A stretch of DNA of 64,000 nucleotides from NCBI GenBank assembly GCA_910580075.1, contig CAJTVR010000005.1:1-64000 (forward strand). Direction: 5' to 3'. The notes beneath the pieces were generated by a model that saw only the letters and a list, made by a program, of their open reading frames with translations, made no database searches and had not been told where the DNA came from. Both the position numbers and the translations under genes were made by a program. Below are positions 1 to 8,906 of this stretch, one piece after another (position 1 is the first letter of the stretch; each line of letters begins with the position of its first letter). The DNA comes from an uncultured Eubacterium sp. (GTDB lineage: Bacteria; Bacillota; Clostridia; Lachnospirales; Lachnospiraceae).

Positions 1-285
1 CAGACGCCGGATAAGTCCATCCTTCTTTCTGCACATGGATGCAGGTAATATCTGTGCACCATTTTTGATTGATGGTTTCTGTTCCAAAATCACGTTTCAG
101 GATATTCACTTTATCATCCGGGATACTGCCGTGACTGGCATGGCGGCTGTACTTCTTTACTGCCACAGAGCGCAGTCCCTGCCATATGCCTCTGGACCCG
201 CTTAAGCATCTTTCGGCTGATAGTGTTCCGGTAAGCTGCTGATGAACTCTTTACGTTCTGGATCCATTTTTCTTCTTCGTGACAT
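1..285 (-). pseudogene. IS transposase remnant (IS3-family OrfB-like)
   Basis: Read on the minus strand, the edge-proximal part contains the peptide TINQKWCTDITCIHVQ, which matches the start of the integrase core (first catalytic Asp) of IS3-family OrfB transposases. Reading frames shift at least once between about positions 110 and 200. A 27-codon ORF starts with ATG at 285 after a good AAAAAAATCCTCCTG complement and stops at 202, so no intact transposase exists in the visible part. The ORF start may come from another transposase family spliced onto the IS3 fragment. The remainder, if any, lies left of the window. Non-functional as seen. Confidence 0.7.
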
Positions 286-412
286 AAAAAAATCCTCCTG
301 AATTGATATTTATTTTAACATCAATCCAAGAGGATATATAGCTCATTAAGAGTTTACACAGAATTAATTACAGTCTCTACTGGGCAGGAAATGGGCTGAA
401 CGATTTCCGATT

Positions 413-496
413 TTATGTACTCTGCCAACATGAAAGTATTCTATTGACTTCCTGCTCCTCGATGTCCCCGTAGGTTAAGATTGCTATTTTTCCTAT
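413..496 (-). pseudogene. Decayed gene fragment downstream of acyl-CoA dehydrogenase
   Basis: A well-placed AGGAGG (complement at 505-510) sits 8 bases before an ATA codon at 496, from which a frame reads GKIAILTYGDIEEQEVNRIL and then meets a stop at 413. A one-base shift would extend it by about 25 residues with MLAEYIKSEIVQPISCPVE. The start codon appears lost and the frame broken. The family was not recognised. It lies co-directionally behind the dehydrogenase, with IS debris directly beyond, so it is probably an operon gene destroyed by insertion and decay. Confidence 0.35.
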
Positions 497-528
497 GTTA
501 TTATCCTCCTGTGAGTTAGAGCAGGTGT

Positions 529-1671
529 TTATTTTATACCCATATATGAGGAAATAACCATTCTCTGAACCTCACTTGTCCCCTCGTATATTTCCGTGAT
601 TTTTGCGTCACGCATGAAACGCTCAAATGGATAAGTTCTTGAATATCCGTCATAGCCTGCAAGCTGCGCACAACGGCGTGTCACGTTTGTAGCCGTTTCT
701 GCCGCATATAATTTACCCATAGCCGCAAGATGTGAGAAAGGCTCGTATTCCTGCTTTGCCTGTGCCGCACGATATACCAACAAACGTGCTGCGTCAACTC
801 TTGTCTGCATATCAGCAAGTTCAAACTGTGTAAACTGATATTGTGAAATTCTCTGCCCGCCCTGCATATGCTCTGTGACATATTTTTTACAATGGTCAAC
901 CGCTCCCTGTGCGATACCTAATGCCTGCGCTGCTACACCGATACGTCCGCCGTCTAAGGTCATAAGAGCCATTTTGAAGCCTTTGCCCATTTCGCCTAAT
1001 AAATTTTCTTTTGGTATTTTACAATCCGTGAAAACTAATTCGTATGTCGCAGAACCACGGATACCCATTTTCTTTTCCTTTGTTCCAAAAGTAAAGCCGG
1101 GAGTGCCTTTTTCTACAATAAAGCCGGATATACCTCTGCTGCGCTGGCTCTTATCTGTCATAGCAGTAACAAAGTAGGTATCTGCATAAAAACCGTTGGT
1201 AATAAAGATTTTTGAACCATTCAGTAGCCAATAGCCGCCCATATCAACAGCGGTTGTCTGCTGATTTCCTAAGTCACTTCCAGCGGACGGCTCTGTTACT
1301 GCAAATGCGCCTAATTTTTCTCCTTTCAGAAGCGGAACAAGGTATTTCTGCTTCTGTTCTTCTGTGCCAAACTCTGAAAGAGGGAAAGAGCCTAAAGAAT
1401 GGTGGTCGGACAACATAACGGACGTAGTGGAACAATGTTTTGCCAATTCCTCAATCACGGCAATATAGGCAAGATAGGAATGTCCTGCGCCGCCGTATTC
1501 TTTCGGGTAGCAAATCCCCATCATGCCTAATTCTGCCAGTCTGTTTCGGTGTTCTTCGGGAAAGCGTTCCTGTTCGTCAATCTCTGCCGCCAACGGTGCA
1601 ACCTCATTTACACCAAATTCGTGAATAAGGTCTATCACTTTCTGCTCGTCCGCACTAAACTTGAAATTCAT
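529..1671 (-). CDS. Short-chain acyl-CoA dehydrogenase
   Basis: Encodes 380 residues, the normal length for a soluble FAD-dependent acyl-CoA dehydrogenase oxidising acyl-CoA to 2-enoyl-CoA with electron transfer to ETF. The N-terminal helical domain (about 1-115), beta domain (AFAVTEPSAGSD around 125; GSKIFITN around 155) and C-terminal helical domain are all present. The IYEGTSE motif near the end places the catalytic base at Glu363, as in butyryl- and medium-chain enzymes. The start at 1671 follows an AAGGAGG-like site. No etfBA, thiolase or crotonase genes lie beside it, so it is not the usual bcd operon. The divergent LysR gene is the likely regulator. Substrate chain length is inference; a butyryl-CoA-like substrate is most likely. 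Confidence 0.93.
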   Translation of the reverse strand: MNFKFSADEQKVIDLIHEFGVNEVAPLAAEIDEQERFPEEHRNRLAELGMMGICYPKEYGGAGHSYLAYIAVIEELAKHCSTTSVMLSDHHSLGSFPLSEFGTEEQKQKYLVPLLKGEKLGAFAVTEPSAGSDLGNQQTTAVDMGGYWLLNGSKIFITNGFYADTYFVTAMTDKSQRSRGISGFIVEKGTPGFTFGTKEKKMGIRGSATYELVFTDCKIPKENLLGEMGKGFKMALMTLDGGRIGVAAQALGIAQGAVDHCKKYVTEHMQGGQRISQYQFTQFELADMQTRVDAARLLVYRAAQAKQEYEPFSHLAAMGKLYAAETATNVTRRCAQLAGYDGYSRTYPFERFMRDAKITEIYEGTSEVQRMVISSYMGIK

Positions 1672-1693
1672 ATGTAACCTCCTTGAAAACTGA

Positions 1694-1721
1694 TTGATAT
1701 TTTTTTTTACCGTTTTATAAT
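1694..1721 (+). promoter_or_regulatory. Promoter of lysR-type gene
   Basis: TTGATA (1694-1699), 16-base spacer, TATAAT (1716-1721) in the 129-bp divergent intergenic region. Two copies of TTCGATA at 1768-1774 and 1777-1783 sit between this promoter and the regulator start. They may be part of a LysR binding site; that part is inference. Confidence 0.55.
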
Positions 1722-1800
1722 AGCATGAGAAAAAGAATAAAAAAATTCAATAATTTTGATTGCAAAGTTCGATAAATTCGATATATCAAGGAGAAATAAA

Positions 1801-2697
1801 ATGAATACAAAGAGTTTAGTCACTTTCAAGACAATTCTTGAAATGGGGAGTTTCCAAAAAGCAGCGGACAAGTTGGGATATACGCAGTCTACGGTAACAT
1901 TTCAGATAAAACAGCTTGAAGAAGAACTGGCTTTGAAATTATTTGAGAAAATAGGCAGACGTATGGAACTTACGCAGGCAGGAAAGGATATTATGCCTTA
2001 TATTGATATGATTTTACAGGGAGCGGAACAAATTGGAAATTATGGCAAAAGCCTGTCTGAAATATCCGGTTTATTAAAACTGGCAATCCCAGACTCTATT
2101 TTAATCTATAACATGCAGCCGTTTATCCAGGCATTTGCACATGCAGCCCCTAATGTGCAGCTTATAATCAATTCCATACAGTCCGGGGAAATCAATCAGT
2201 CTGTTGTGGACGGAACTGCCGACATAGGCATAAACTGTGAAAAAGAAAGTTATCCCGATAGCGTCATACATAAGCAGCTTGGTAACTATAAAGCGGTTCT
2301 TGCTGCTTCCCCTTTTGCTGACAGAAGTCTGCTTGACTTTGTTACGCCGCACCAGCGCAAGCCGTTTAGTTTGATTTGTAATGAGCCGGACGGGTATTAT
2401 CAGTTGGATATGGATAAATACCTTGCCGAAAAAGACATTGTTCTCAATGCGCCCATGAAAGTACAAAGCATAGAAGCTGTAAAAAGATGTGTTATGAATA
2501 ATTTGGGAATTGCAGTTGTTCCCACATATTCTATCGGGGAAGAATTGAAAAACGGTTCTCTTATGCCGATTAAAACGGAACTTGATGAAAAAAAGTATCA
2601 TTCTTTTTATATTTATCACAAAAATAAATGGATAAGCCCGCAAATGGAATTGGCTATGAATTTGATGAAAGAGTATTTAGGAAACGAAAATATATAG
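1801..2697 (+). CDS. LysR-family transcriptional regulator
   Basis: A 298-residue LysR-type regulator. The N-terminal winged helix-turn-helix is clear (FQKAADKLGYTQSTVTFQIKQLEEEL at about 18-45 of the protein, then LFEKIGRRMELTQAG). A type-2 periplasmic-binding-like effector domain follows from about residue 90. The ATG at 1801 was chosen because AAGGAG at 1788-1793 lies 7 bases before it; an in-frame TTG at 1756 has no such site. It is divergent from the acyl-CoA dehydrogenase, the classic arrangement for a LysR regulator and its target. The effector is unknown, though an acyl-CoA or related acid would be logical. Confidence 0.92.
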   Translation: MNTKSLVTFKTILEMGSFQKAADKLGYTQSTVTFQIKQLEEELALKLFEKIGRRMELTQAGKDIMPYIDMILQGAEQIGNYGKSLSEISGLLKLAIPDSILIYNMQPFIQAFAHAAPNVQLIINSIQSGEINQSVVDGTADIGINCEKESYPDSVIHKQLGNYKAVLAASPFADRSLLDFVTPHQRKPFSLICNEPDGYYQLDMDKYLAEKDIVLNAPMKVQSIEAVKRCVMNNLGIAVVPTYSIGEELKNGSLMPIKTELDEKKYHSFYIYHKNKWISPQMELAMNLMKEYLGNENI

Positions 2698-3157
2698 AAC
2701 GATTTGAAAGGGCAGAAACAGCAGATAGAGAGGGCATTGGAACGGGGATTCCTGCTATCCTGCTCGATTTTTTTCCGTAAGTTATAAATCACATTGGAAA
2801 CACTTGAATGGCAGCTATTGTTATCCATGTATGAATACAGCGGGAAAAGTTATAGAATAGCGGCTCTGGCTCTATTTTGGCTCTAAAAATTTTGACTGAT
2901 ACAAATACGAGAGCAATTTTTGAACAATATAGTGAATAAATGTTTGAAAAATGAGGAAAAAGCAGCCGGTTCCAGTTATCCGCTGAGAAATAAGAGTAAC
3001 AATCGCAGCATCTAAGCCGAAAAAACGGTTTTAGGTGTTGTTTTTTTGCCTTAAAACAGGAGGTGAGGAAGGCTGGAGATTAACCATGATCAAGGGTACA
3101 CAGAAGGATGCAGGTCCACAGTTTCTATCAGCCCGGACATTGTTTTAATAGAATTTC
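2698..3157. other. Gene-poor stretch
   Basis: About 460 bases with short broken reading frames (for example DLKGQKQQIERALERGFLL before a stop near 2780) and no ribosome binding site leading to a credible gene. The texture suggests decayed coding DNA of unrecognised origin. No terminator hairpin with a clear U-run was found behind the LysR gene. Confidence 0.4.
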
Positions 3158-3217
3158 AGATAGATCTATCTATACTTATATAAAAGTATTGACAAAAGTT
3201 TTGATACATGGTATTTT
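3158..3217 (+). promoter_or_regulatory. Promoter with palindromic operator candidate
   Basis: TTGACA at 3189-3194, a 17-base spacer and TATTTT at 3212-3217 form a strong promoter for the sugar operon. A perfect 14-bp palindrome, AGATAGATCTATCT, lies at 3158-3171, 17 bases upstream of the -35 box. It is a candidate activator or repressor site; its partner protein is unknown. Confidence 0.65.
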
Positions 3218-3291
3218 ATTAATATAAGAAGACAGAAAAATCACAATAACTACAGACAGACTACGAAAAAAGAATTAAGGAGGAGATTATT

Positions 3292-4281
3292 ATGGCAAGA
3301 CTGGTAACACTTATGACAGCACAGTGGGCAGACCTGGAGTTTGAAGAAATGTGCAGGCTGGCAAAACAGATGGGGTATGACGGATTAGAAATTGCATGCT
3401 GGGGAAAACATCTGGATCCGAAGAAAGCGGCTCTGGATATGGAATATGTGAAATATATCAAAGATACGCTTGCAAAATACGGGCTGGTGACAAAAGCAAT
3501 TGCAGCTCATGTAATCGGTCAGTGTGTGGGTGATTATGATGACCCGAGACTTGATAATTTTGCACCAGCCAGTCTGGCGGGCAAAAAAGACGAGATCCGC
3601 GCCTGGGCAGTGGAAACAATGAAATATGTGCCGGCAGCAGCAAAGAACCTGGGCGTTGATGTAGTTACCGGGTTTACAGGTTCTCCAATCTGGAAGTATC
3701 TGTATTCATTTCCGCAGACGACAGAGGAAATGGTAGAAGCAGGCTTTCAGGAGATTTATGACTTGTGGTGCCCGATTCTGGATGTGTTTAAAGAAAACGG
3801 AATAAAATTTGCTCTGGAAGTGCATCCGGGTGAAATTGCTTTTGATTATTATTCCACGGAGAGGCTTTTAAAGAAATTTGAAGACCGCCCGGAATTTGGC
3901 CTGAATTTTGACCCGAGCCATTTAATCTGGCAGGGAATTACGCCGCATGTATTTTTACGGGATTTTATCCACAGAGTTTATCATGTACATATGAAAGATG
4001 CAGCAGTAACGCTGGATGGAAAGAGCGGCCTGCTTGGCTCTCATATTGACTTTGGCGATTTGCGCAGAGGCTGGAATTTCCGTTCACTGGGACACGGCGA
4101 TGTGAATTTTGAAGAAATTATCCGTGTGCTGAATGCGTATGATTACCAGGGGCCTCTTTCTGTAGAATGGGAAGATTCCGGTATGGAGCGCGTTTACGGC
4201 GGTACAGAAGCAGCTGCATTTGTACGGAAGACAGATTTTGCACCTTCTGATGTAAAATTTGATGCAGCTATCGCAAACTAG
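3292..4281 (+). CDS. Sugar phosphate isomerase/epimerase (TIM barrel) 1
   Basis: A 329-residue protein of the xylose-isomerase-like TIM barrel (AP endonuclease 2) superfamily. The four divalent-metal ligands of the family can be seen: Glu176 (LEVHPGE), Asp207 (NFDPSHL), His233 (HVHMKD) and Glu292 (VEWED). It is expected to isomerise or epimerise a sugar or oxidised sugar in the cytoplasm. The start has a good AAGGAGG-type site. It is the first gene behind the 3189 promoter and precedes a Gfo/Idh oxidoreductase. Related barrels form the large subunit of C-glycoside deglycosidases, but the small partner subunit of those enzymes is absent here, so that role is not supported. Confidence 0.88.
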   Translation: MARLVTLMTAQWADLEFEEMCRLAKQMGYDGLEIACWGKHLDPKKAALDMEYVKYIKDTLAKYGLVTKAIAAHVIGQCVGDYDDPRLDNFAPASLAGKKDEIRAWAVETMKYVPAAAKNLGVDVVTGFTGSPIWKYLYSFPQTTEEMVEAGFQEIYDLWCPILDVFKENGIKFALEVHPGEIAFDYYSTERLLKKFEDRPEFGLNFDPSHLIWQGITPHVFLRDFIHRVYHVHMKDAAVTLDGKSGLLGSHIDFGDLRRGWNFRSLGHGDVNFEEIIRVLNAYDYQGPLSVEWEDSGMERVYGGTEAAAFVRKTDFAPSDVKFDAAIAN

Positions 4282-4292
4282 AGGGTGTGTGG

Positions 4293-4355
4293 CTGTATTA
4301 GCTGCCGGTAAGCGGGGGTTACCCGGACGCCGGGGCGGAGAATAAATAATACAGC
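4293..4355 (+). other. Intercistronic hairpin
   Basis: CTGTATTA (4293-4300) pairs with TAATACAG (4348-4355), and inside it CCGGTAA pairs with TTACC-GG. There is no U-run, so it is more likely an mRNA-processing or stability element between the first two genes than a terminator. The interior carries CGGACGCCGGGGCGGAGAA at 4324-4342, nearly identical to a motif at 32212-32229. Confidence 0.5.
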
Positions 4356-4405
4356 AGTTTCGATTTAATAGTACTTTAATAGTAAAACAGACAGGAGAAT
4401 AAAAA

Positions 4406-5581
4406 ATGTCAAAACAAACTGGTATCGGGATTATTGGATGCGGAACAATCAGTGATGTATATCTGACAAATATTACGCAGCACTATAAAAATGTGAAGGT
4501 AATAGCATGTGCTGATATGTTTCTGGAAAAAGCGCAGCAGACAAAGGAAAAATATGGCCTTCCAAAGGCATGTTCAGTCGATGAGCTGCTTGCAGATAAG
4601 GAAGTGGAAATTGCCGTGAATCTTACAATTCCGACAGCTCATTATGAAATTAATATGAAAGCTCTGCATGCCGGAAAGCATGTATATTGTGAAAAACCGC
4701 TGGCATTAAGTCTGAAAGAAGCTGATGAAATTGTGAAAACGGCAGCGGAAAAAGGGCTGATGGCAGTCAGTGCGCCGGATACATTTTTAGGAGCCGGAGC
4801 GCAGACATGCCGCAGGCTGATTGACGAAGGCGCAATTGGGACACCGGTAGGATTTACCGCAAATATGGTATGCCCGGGCCATGAACTGTGGCATCCGGCA
4901 CCGGCATTTTACTATAAAAAGGGCGGCGGCCCGATGATGGATATGGGCCCGTATTATATGACAACGCTTGTTTCTATCCTGGGTCCGATTAAAAATATTT
5001 CCTGTTTTGCTACTCAGGGAAGGCCTGTTCGTATTGTGGACGGCCAGCCGCAGCAGTCGGAAGTACCTACGCATTATTCGGCCATTGTGGAGTTTGTTAA
5101 TGGCGCTGTAGGAACGGTTACAATGAGTTTTGAAATCTGGGATTCGGCGCTTCCTCTGCTGGAAATATTCGGTACAGAAGGCTCGCTGTCTGTTCCTGAC
5201 CCGAATATGTTTGGCGGTGATATAACACTCTGCAGCGGAAAGAAAATGAAAGAAATGGTAGAGCAGGTAACACAGCCGCATCCTGCAAAGATTATTGCAA
5301 TGGTAACGCGCAAAGGAGAGTGTATTCAGAAGGTGGAGCCGTTATTCCCGGCAGATCCGGATGCTCACTGCAACATGCGCGGCATAGGTGTTTCGGATAT
5401 GGCACAGTCATTAATCGACGGGCGTTCCAGCCGTCTGAGCCCGGAAATGTCCAGACATGTTGTAGAAGCTCTGACTGCATTTGAAACTGCAAGTGAATCA
5501 GGAAAAGTATACCATATGACGACTTCCTGTGAGCGTCCTGAGCCAATGGCTGCAGATGCACAGCTGTGGGAAGTAAAATAA
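4406..5581 (+). CDS. Gfo/Idh/MocA-family oxidoreductase 1
   Basis: A 391-residue NAD(P)-dependent sugar or cyclitol dehydrogenase. The N-terminal Rossmann fold begins with GIIGCGTISDVY (residues 8-19), and CEKPLALS gives the family catalytic lysine at Lys97. The C-terminal alpha/beta domain from about residue 130 carries GPMMDMGPYYM, typical of the substrate site. AGGAGA precedes ATG 4406. Flanking isomerase-like barrels suggest it oxidises a ring hydroxyl to a keto sugar that the barrels then rearrange or cleave. Substrate not determinable from sequence. Confidence 0.92.
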   Translation: MSKQTGIGIIGCGTISDVYLTNITQHYKNVKVIACADMFLEKAQQTKEKYGLPKACSVDELLADKEVEIAVNLTIPTAHYEINMKALHAGKHVYCEKPLALSLKEADEIVKTAAEKGLMAVSAPDTFLGAGAQTCRRLIDEGAIGTPVGFTANMVCPGHELWHPAPAFYYKKGGGPMMDMGPYYMTTLVSILGPIKNISCFATQGRPVRIVDGQPQQSEVPTHYSAIVEFVNGAVGTVTMSFEIWDSALPLLEIFGTEGSLSVPDPNMFGGDITLCSGKKMKEMVEQVTQPHPAKIIAMVTRKGECIQKVEPLFPADPDAHCNMRGIGVSDMAQSLIDGRSSRLSPEMSRHVVEALTAFETASESGKVYHMTTSCERPEPMAADAQLWEVK

Positions 5582-5659
5582 TGGGAATACAGAACCTGAC
5601 AGGAATGAAAATGCAGGTAATGAAAATGCAGGTTAAAAAGGTTAAGAAAGGAGCAGAAA

Positions 5660-6616
5660 ATGACAGAATGTTTTAGCACAGAAGCCGTCGACCTGGACAA
5701 TCAGGCCCCGAACCGGAACAAACGGGAGAGCAGGTATTTCTGGGACGAATTAAACCATTTACTGGCAGCCGGAGGTTTTCATAATATAGAAGTGCCCTAT
5801 GAGCCGAAGTGGGATTTTGGAGGACGTTCCGCAATTCCAAGGTCTGCCCGTTCTGCAGCAGTCAAATTCGGTTCGACAGCAGCATATATGTCTTATCTGA
5901 AAGAAAACGGAATTGATAACATAAGCTGTATTCATCTGAATCCTTCTCTGTTTGCCCAGGGCCCGGTGCAGATGTATTTCAAAGCTGCACAGCATTATGG
6001 CGAAGAAGCTGTTGCATACGCAAAAGAATCAGGATGCAGTATCGTGACACTCTCGGTAACTCCGCCTTATGCAAAAGTAAAGGGAATGGCAGGAAATCAT
6101 TCAGAGGAAGAATTTTTAAACCAGACGGAGCAGATGGTAAAAGCGCTTGCAGCAAAAGCAAAGGAATGCGGTGTTACACTCTGTCTGAAAAATGAATACT
6201 GGACACTGCTGCGCGGAGAAAAAATCAGTGCATTTTTGGACCGTTTTGACGGAAATGTAAAATTAGACCTGGATACAGCAAACCTGGCAATTGCCGGTAC
6301 AGATGTGCTTTCCGTTATTTCATCCGAAAAAGACAGAATCGGTGTGGTACATATTACGGACACTTCTTTTCGGGACGAAGATGAAACATGGAAAAGCGCA
6401 ATGCCGGAATTTCCGAAGAAAGCCACAAAGGTATTTACGGATATCGGAGAAGGCAGCCTGAATCTGGATGCTGTCATAGCGGCGCTCAGACAGGCTGGGT
6501 ATGACGGGACAGTCGTATTTAATCCAAAAGATTCTTATGATATCAGCCGTTCGATACTGCGCACAAGATATTTTATTCAAAGCCGCAATGTATGTCCGGG
6601 GACATCCCGTATCTAA
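5660..6616 (+). CDS. Sugar phosphate isomerase/epimerase (TIM barrel) 2, variant active site
   Basis: A 318-residue protein of the same TIM-barrel superfamily as its neighbours but divergent from them. LKNEYW, DLDTANL and VVHITD supply the expected Glu, Asp and His metal ligands. The last strand, which normally carries a Glu (V-E-x-D), reads VVFNPKD, so the fourth ligand seems replaced. Either the metal site is altered or another residue completes it. Start supported by AAAGGAG about 8 bases before ATG 5660. Lies 78 bases behind the first oxidoreductase and is followed within 42 bases by barrel 3, so one operon. Confidence 0.8.
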   Translation: MTECFSTEAVDLDNQAPNRNKRESRYFWDELNHLLAAGGFHNIEVPYEPKWDFGGRSAIPRSARSAAVKFGSTAAYMSYLKENGIDNISCIHLNPSLFAQGPVQMYFKAAQHYGEEAVAYAKESGCSIVTLSVTPPYAKVKGMAGNHSEEEFLNQTEQMVKALAAKAKECGVTLCLKNEYWTLLRGEKISAFLDRFDGNVKLDLDTANLAIAGTDVLSVISSEKDRIGVVHITDTSFRDEDETWKSAMPEFPKKATKVFTDIGEGSLNLDAVIAALRQAGYDGTVVFNPKDSYDISRSILRTRYFIQSRNVCPGTSRI

Positions 6617-6658
6617 AATGTGCATGATTTGAATAAGGTATGGCAAAGGAGAGGAAAA

Positions 6659-7585
6659 ATGGATCAGAATATAAAACTTTCCCATATGAGTCACTGGAAG
6701 ACCATTCCGTATAAGCAGATTGACAATTTCCGTGATTTTTATTATGAGGATAAATCCAACAGCTGTTACTACATGGACTGGGACCGTATTTTGCGCTACC
6801 ATAAAGCCACGGGATACGACGGGATAGAAATTGCTCCGTGGGATCTTTCTGAGATGCTGGGCCTGTTTGGCACCCCGCAGGAATTCAGCAGTTTTGCGCT
6901 GGACCATGGCATAGAAATAAGCGGCATGTTCCATGGATGCGACGACTCCCATATTGCGGCAAAGCATGAGGAAGTGGTTGCTGCAGGAAAGGCTTCCGTA
7001 GATATACTAAAAGCATTCGGAGGAGTGCATTTAAATACCTGTCCGGGAAATAATTACTACGGCAGCGGCCCCTTAGATGAAGAAGGACTTCAAAATATTG
7101 CCAGCTGTCTGAACGAAATCGGAGAGTATGCATACAGCCAGGGAATTCAAATAGGCATTCACAATGAATTTTTCTGCGTATCAAATAAATTAAACCACAG
7201 AAAGCTGATTGAACTGACCAATCCGAAATATGTCTATTACTGCCTGGATACGGCTCAGATCGTGCTGATGGGAGACGACCTGATTGACTTTTATGATACA
7301 TACAAAGAACGCATCTGCACGTTTCACTGGAAAGATACTGCGGATATCGGTGTGAAAGATGAAATCCGCTACGCACAGGATGTTGAAATCTGCGATGACG
7401 GACACCGATGGTTCTGGGAGCCGGGCGAAGGCCTGATTCCAATGGAAGAATTATGGAGACATGTGGCAGATTATGGTTTCAAAGGCTGGGTAACAGTTGA
7501 GGATGACGGAGCACCGGATTATCTGGCAGCAATGGCGCTGTCTTCTTATTATATACATCAGGTGTTAGGAAAAATCTATAAATAA
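6659..7585 (+). CDS. Sugar phosphate isomerase/epimerase (TIM barrel) 3
   Basis: A 308-residue TIM-barrel sugar isomerase/epimerase. Visible metal ligands are the Glu of HNEFF, the Asp of CLDTAQ, the His of TFHWKD and the Glu of WVTVEDD, so the active site is complete, unlike the preceding gene. ATG 6659 was chosen over an upstream in-frame ATG at 6620 because AAAGGAG at 6645-6651 lies 7 bases before it. Third barrel in the operon; the three are clearly paralogous in fold but not close copies, implying successive steps on one compound or parallel substrates. Confidence 0.87.
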   Translation: MDQNIKLSHMSHWKTIPYKQIDNFRDFYYEDKSNSCYYMDWDRILRYHKATGYDGIEIAPWDLSEMLGLFGTPQEFSSFALDHGIEISGMFHGCDDSHIAAKHEEVVAAGKASVDILKAFGGVHLNTCPGNNYYGSGPLDEEGLQNIASCLNEIGEYAYSQGIQIGIHNEFFCVSNKLNHRKLIELTNPKYVYYCLDTAQIVLMGDDLIDFYDTYKERICTFHWKDTADIGVKDEIRYAQDVEICDDGHRWFWEPGEGLIPMEELWRHVADYGFKGWVTVEDDGAPDYLAAMALSSYYIHQVLGKIYK

Positions 7586-7629
7586 GAAAAAGATAACCAG
7601 GCAGCTTAAAAGTAAAATGGAGAATCATT

Positions 7630-8778
7630 ATGAAAAAATATTTAAGTTACGGCATGGCAGGAGCCGGATTAAATTCTTTTATCGGTGCAGTACACAGAGT
7701 CGGAGCCGGATTTGACGGGACTGCATTTTTAAAAGCAGGCTGCTTTAGCAGAGATGCAGAAAGAAACAGGGAGTGCGGGGAGTTTTATCAGCTGGACGAA
7801 AGCCGCGTATATGCATCGTTTGAAGAGATGGCAGTCAAAGAAGGAGCAAGGGAAGACGGCATTGATTATGCTGTGATTTCTGCTCCAAACAATGAGCACT
7901 ACCGGATGGCAAAAGCATTTCTGGAAAACGGCATCCATGTACTGTGCGAAAAGCCTCTCTGCTTTGAAATCAGCGAGGCAGAGGAGCTGAAGAAAATGGC
8001 AGAAGAAAAAGGCCTGCTGTTTTGCGTAAATTATTCCTATTCCGGCAATAACATGGTTAAGGAAGCAAGGGAACTGGTAAAAAACGGCTTGATCGGTTCA
8101 GTCATTAATGTAAATGCAGAATACCTGCAGGAATATCTGGTCGACGATATCGGAAAAGGAGATCAGACAATGAACAGGCTTTCTTCCTGGAGAAAAGATC
8201 CTAAAGCAGCCGGAATATCCAACTGTACGGGTGATATTGGCTCCCATATTGAGCATACAGTATCCTATATAACGGGGCTCCGCTTAAAGAGACTGGCAGC
8301 AAAGCTGGATTATTTCGGCCAGCCGCTGGATTTAAATGCAAATATGCTCGTAGAATTTGAAAACGGTGCACATGGTGTATTCAGTTCTTCCCAGGTATGC
8401 GTCGGTCATATGAACGGACTGGTAGTACGTATTTTTGGTGCTGAAGGTGCAATTGAATGGCATGAGGAAGAGCCAAATGTATTATTTGTAACGAAAAAAG
8501 GACAGCCAATGCAGACTTATCACAGAGGCATGGCATATATATCCGGCCGCGCTGCCAGCATGAACCGTCTTCCGGCCGGACACCCGGAAGGACTGTATGA
8601 GGCATTTGCCAATATTTATAAAGTATGGAATACGGCTGTATTAAAGAAAGCAGCCGGAGAAAATCTGACAGAAGATGATCTGGATTTCCCGTCGCTGGAT
8701 GATGGAATTCAGGGTGTAAAATTTATTCATGCAGCAGTAGAAAGCAGCAAAAATGACGCTGCATGGGTAGAACTGTAA
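7630..8778 (+). CDS. Gfo/Idh/MocA-family oxidoreductase 2
   Basis: A 382-residue NAD(P)-dependent dehydrogenase of the Gfo/Idh/MocA family. YGMAGAGLNSF marks the nucleotide-binding loop, and CEKPLCFE gives the catalytic Lys108. GDIGSHIEH in the second domain is the usual substrate-site motif. It is distinct from the dehydrogenase encoded at 4406, so the operon encodes two redox steps, possibly oxidation and later reduction around an isomerase step. It is preceded only by a weak GGAG. The last gene before a new promoter at 8840. Confidence 0.92.
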   Translation: MKKYLSYGMAGAGLNSFIGAVHRVGAGFDGTAFLKAGCFSRDAERNRECGEFYQLDESRVYASFEEMAVKEGAREDGIDYAVISAPNNEHYRMAKAFLENGIHVLCEKPLCFEISEAEELKKMAEEKGLLFCVNYSYSGNNMVKEARELVKNGLIGSVINVNAEYLQEYLVDDIGKGDQTMNRLSSWRKDPKAAGISNCTGDIGSHIEHTVSYITGLRLKRLAAKLDYFGQPLDLNANMLVEFENGAHGVFSSSQVCVGHMNGLVVRIFGAEGAIEWHEEEPNVLFVTKKGQPMQTYHRGMAYISGRAASMNRLPAGHPEGLYEAFANIYKVWNTAVLKKAAGENLTEDDLDFPSLDDGIQGVKFIHAAVESSKNDAAWVEL

Positions 8779-8809
8779 AAAACTCATCCTGAACTGTTTC
8801 CGACAATTC

Positions 8810-8878
8810 TACATTAATAAGAAAAATGTAATTATACTATTGACACAGGTTTTATGCGGTGTTAAGCTGATTTTAACA
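8810..8878 (+). promoter_or_regulatory. Promoter and dyads ahead of blaI-like gene
   Basis: TTGACA at 8840-8845 is followed by only a weak -10 near 8863. TACATT (8810-8815) and AATGTA (8825-8830) form a dyad upstream. TGTTAA (8860-8865) and TTAACA (8873-8878) form another near the expected start. BlaI/CopY-type repressors bind TACA/TGTA dyads, so autoregulation is plausible but not proven. Confidence 0.4.
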
Positions 8879-8906
8879 TGAATAACTATAGAAAGGATAA
8901 AACAGA

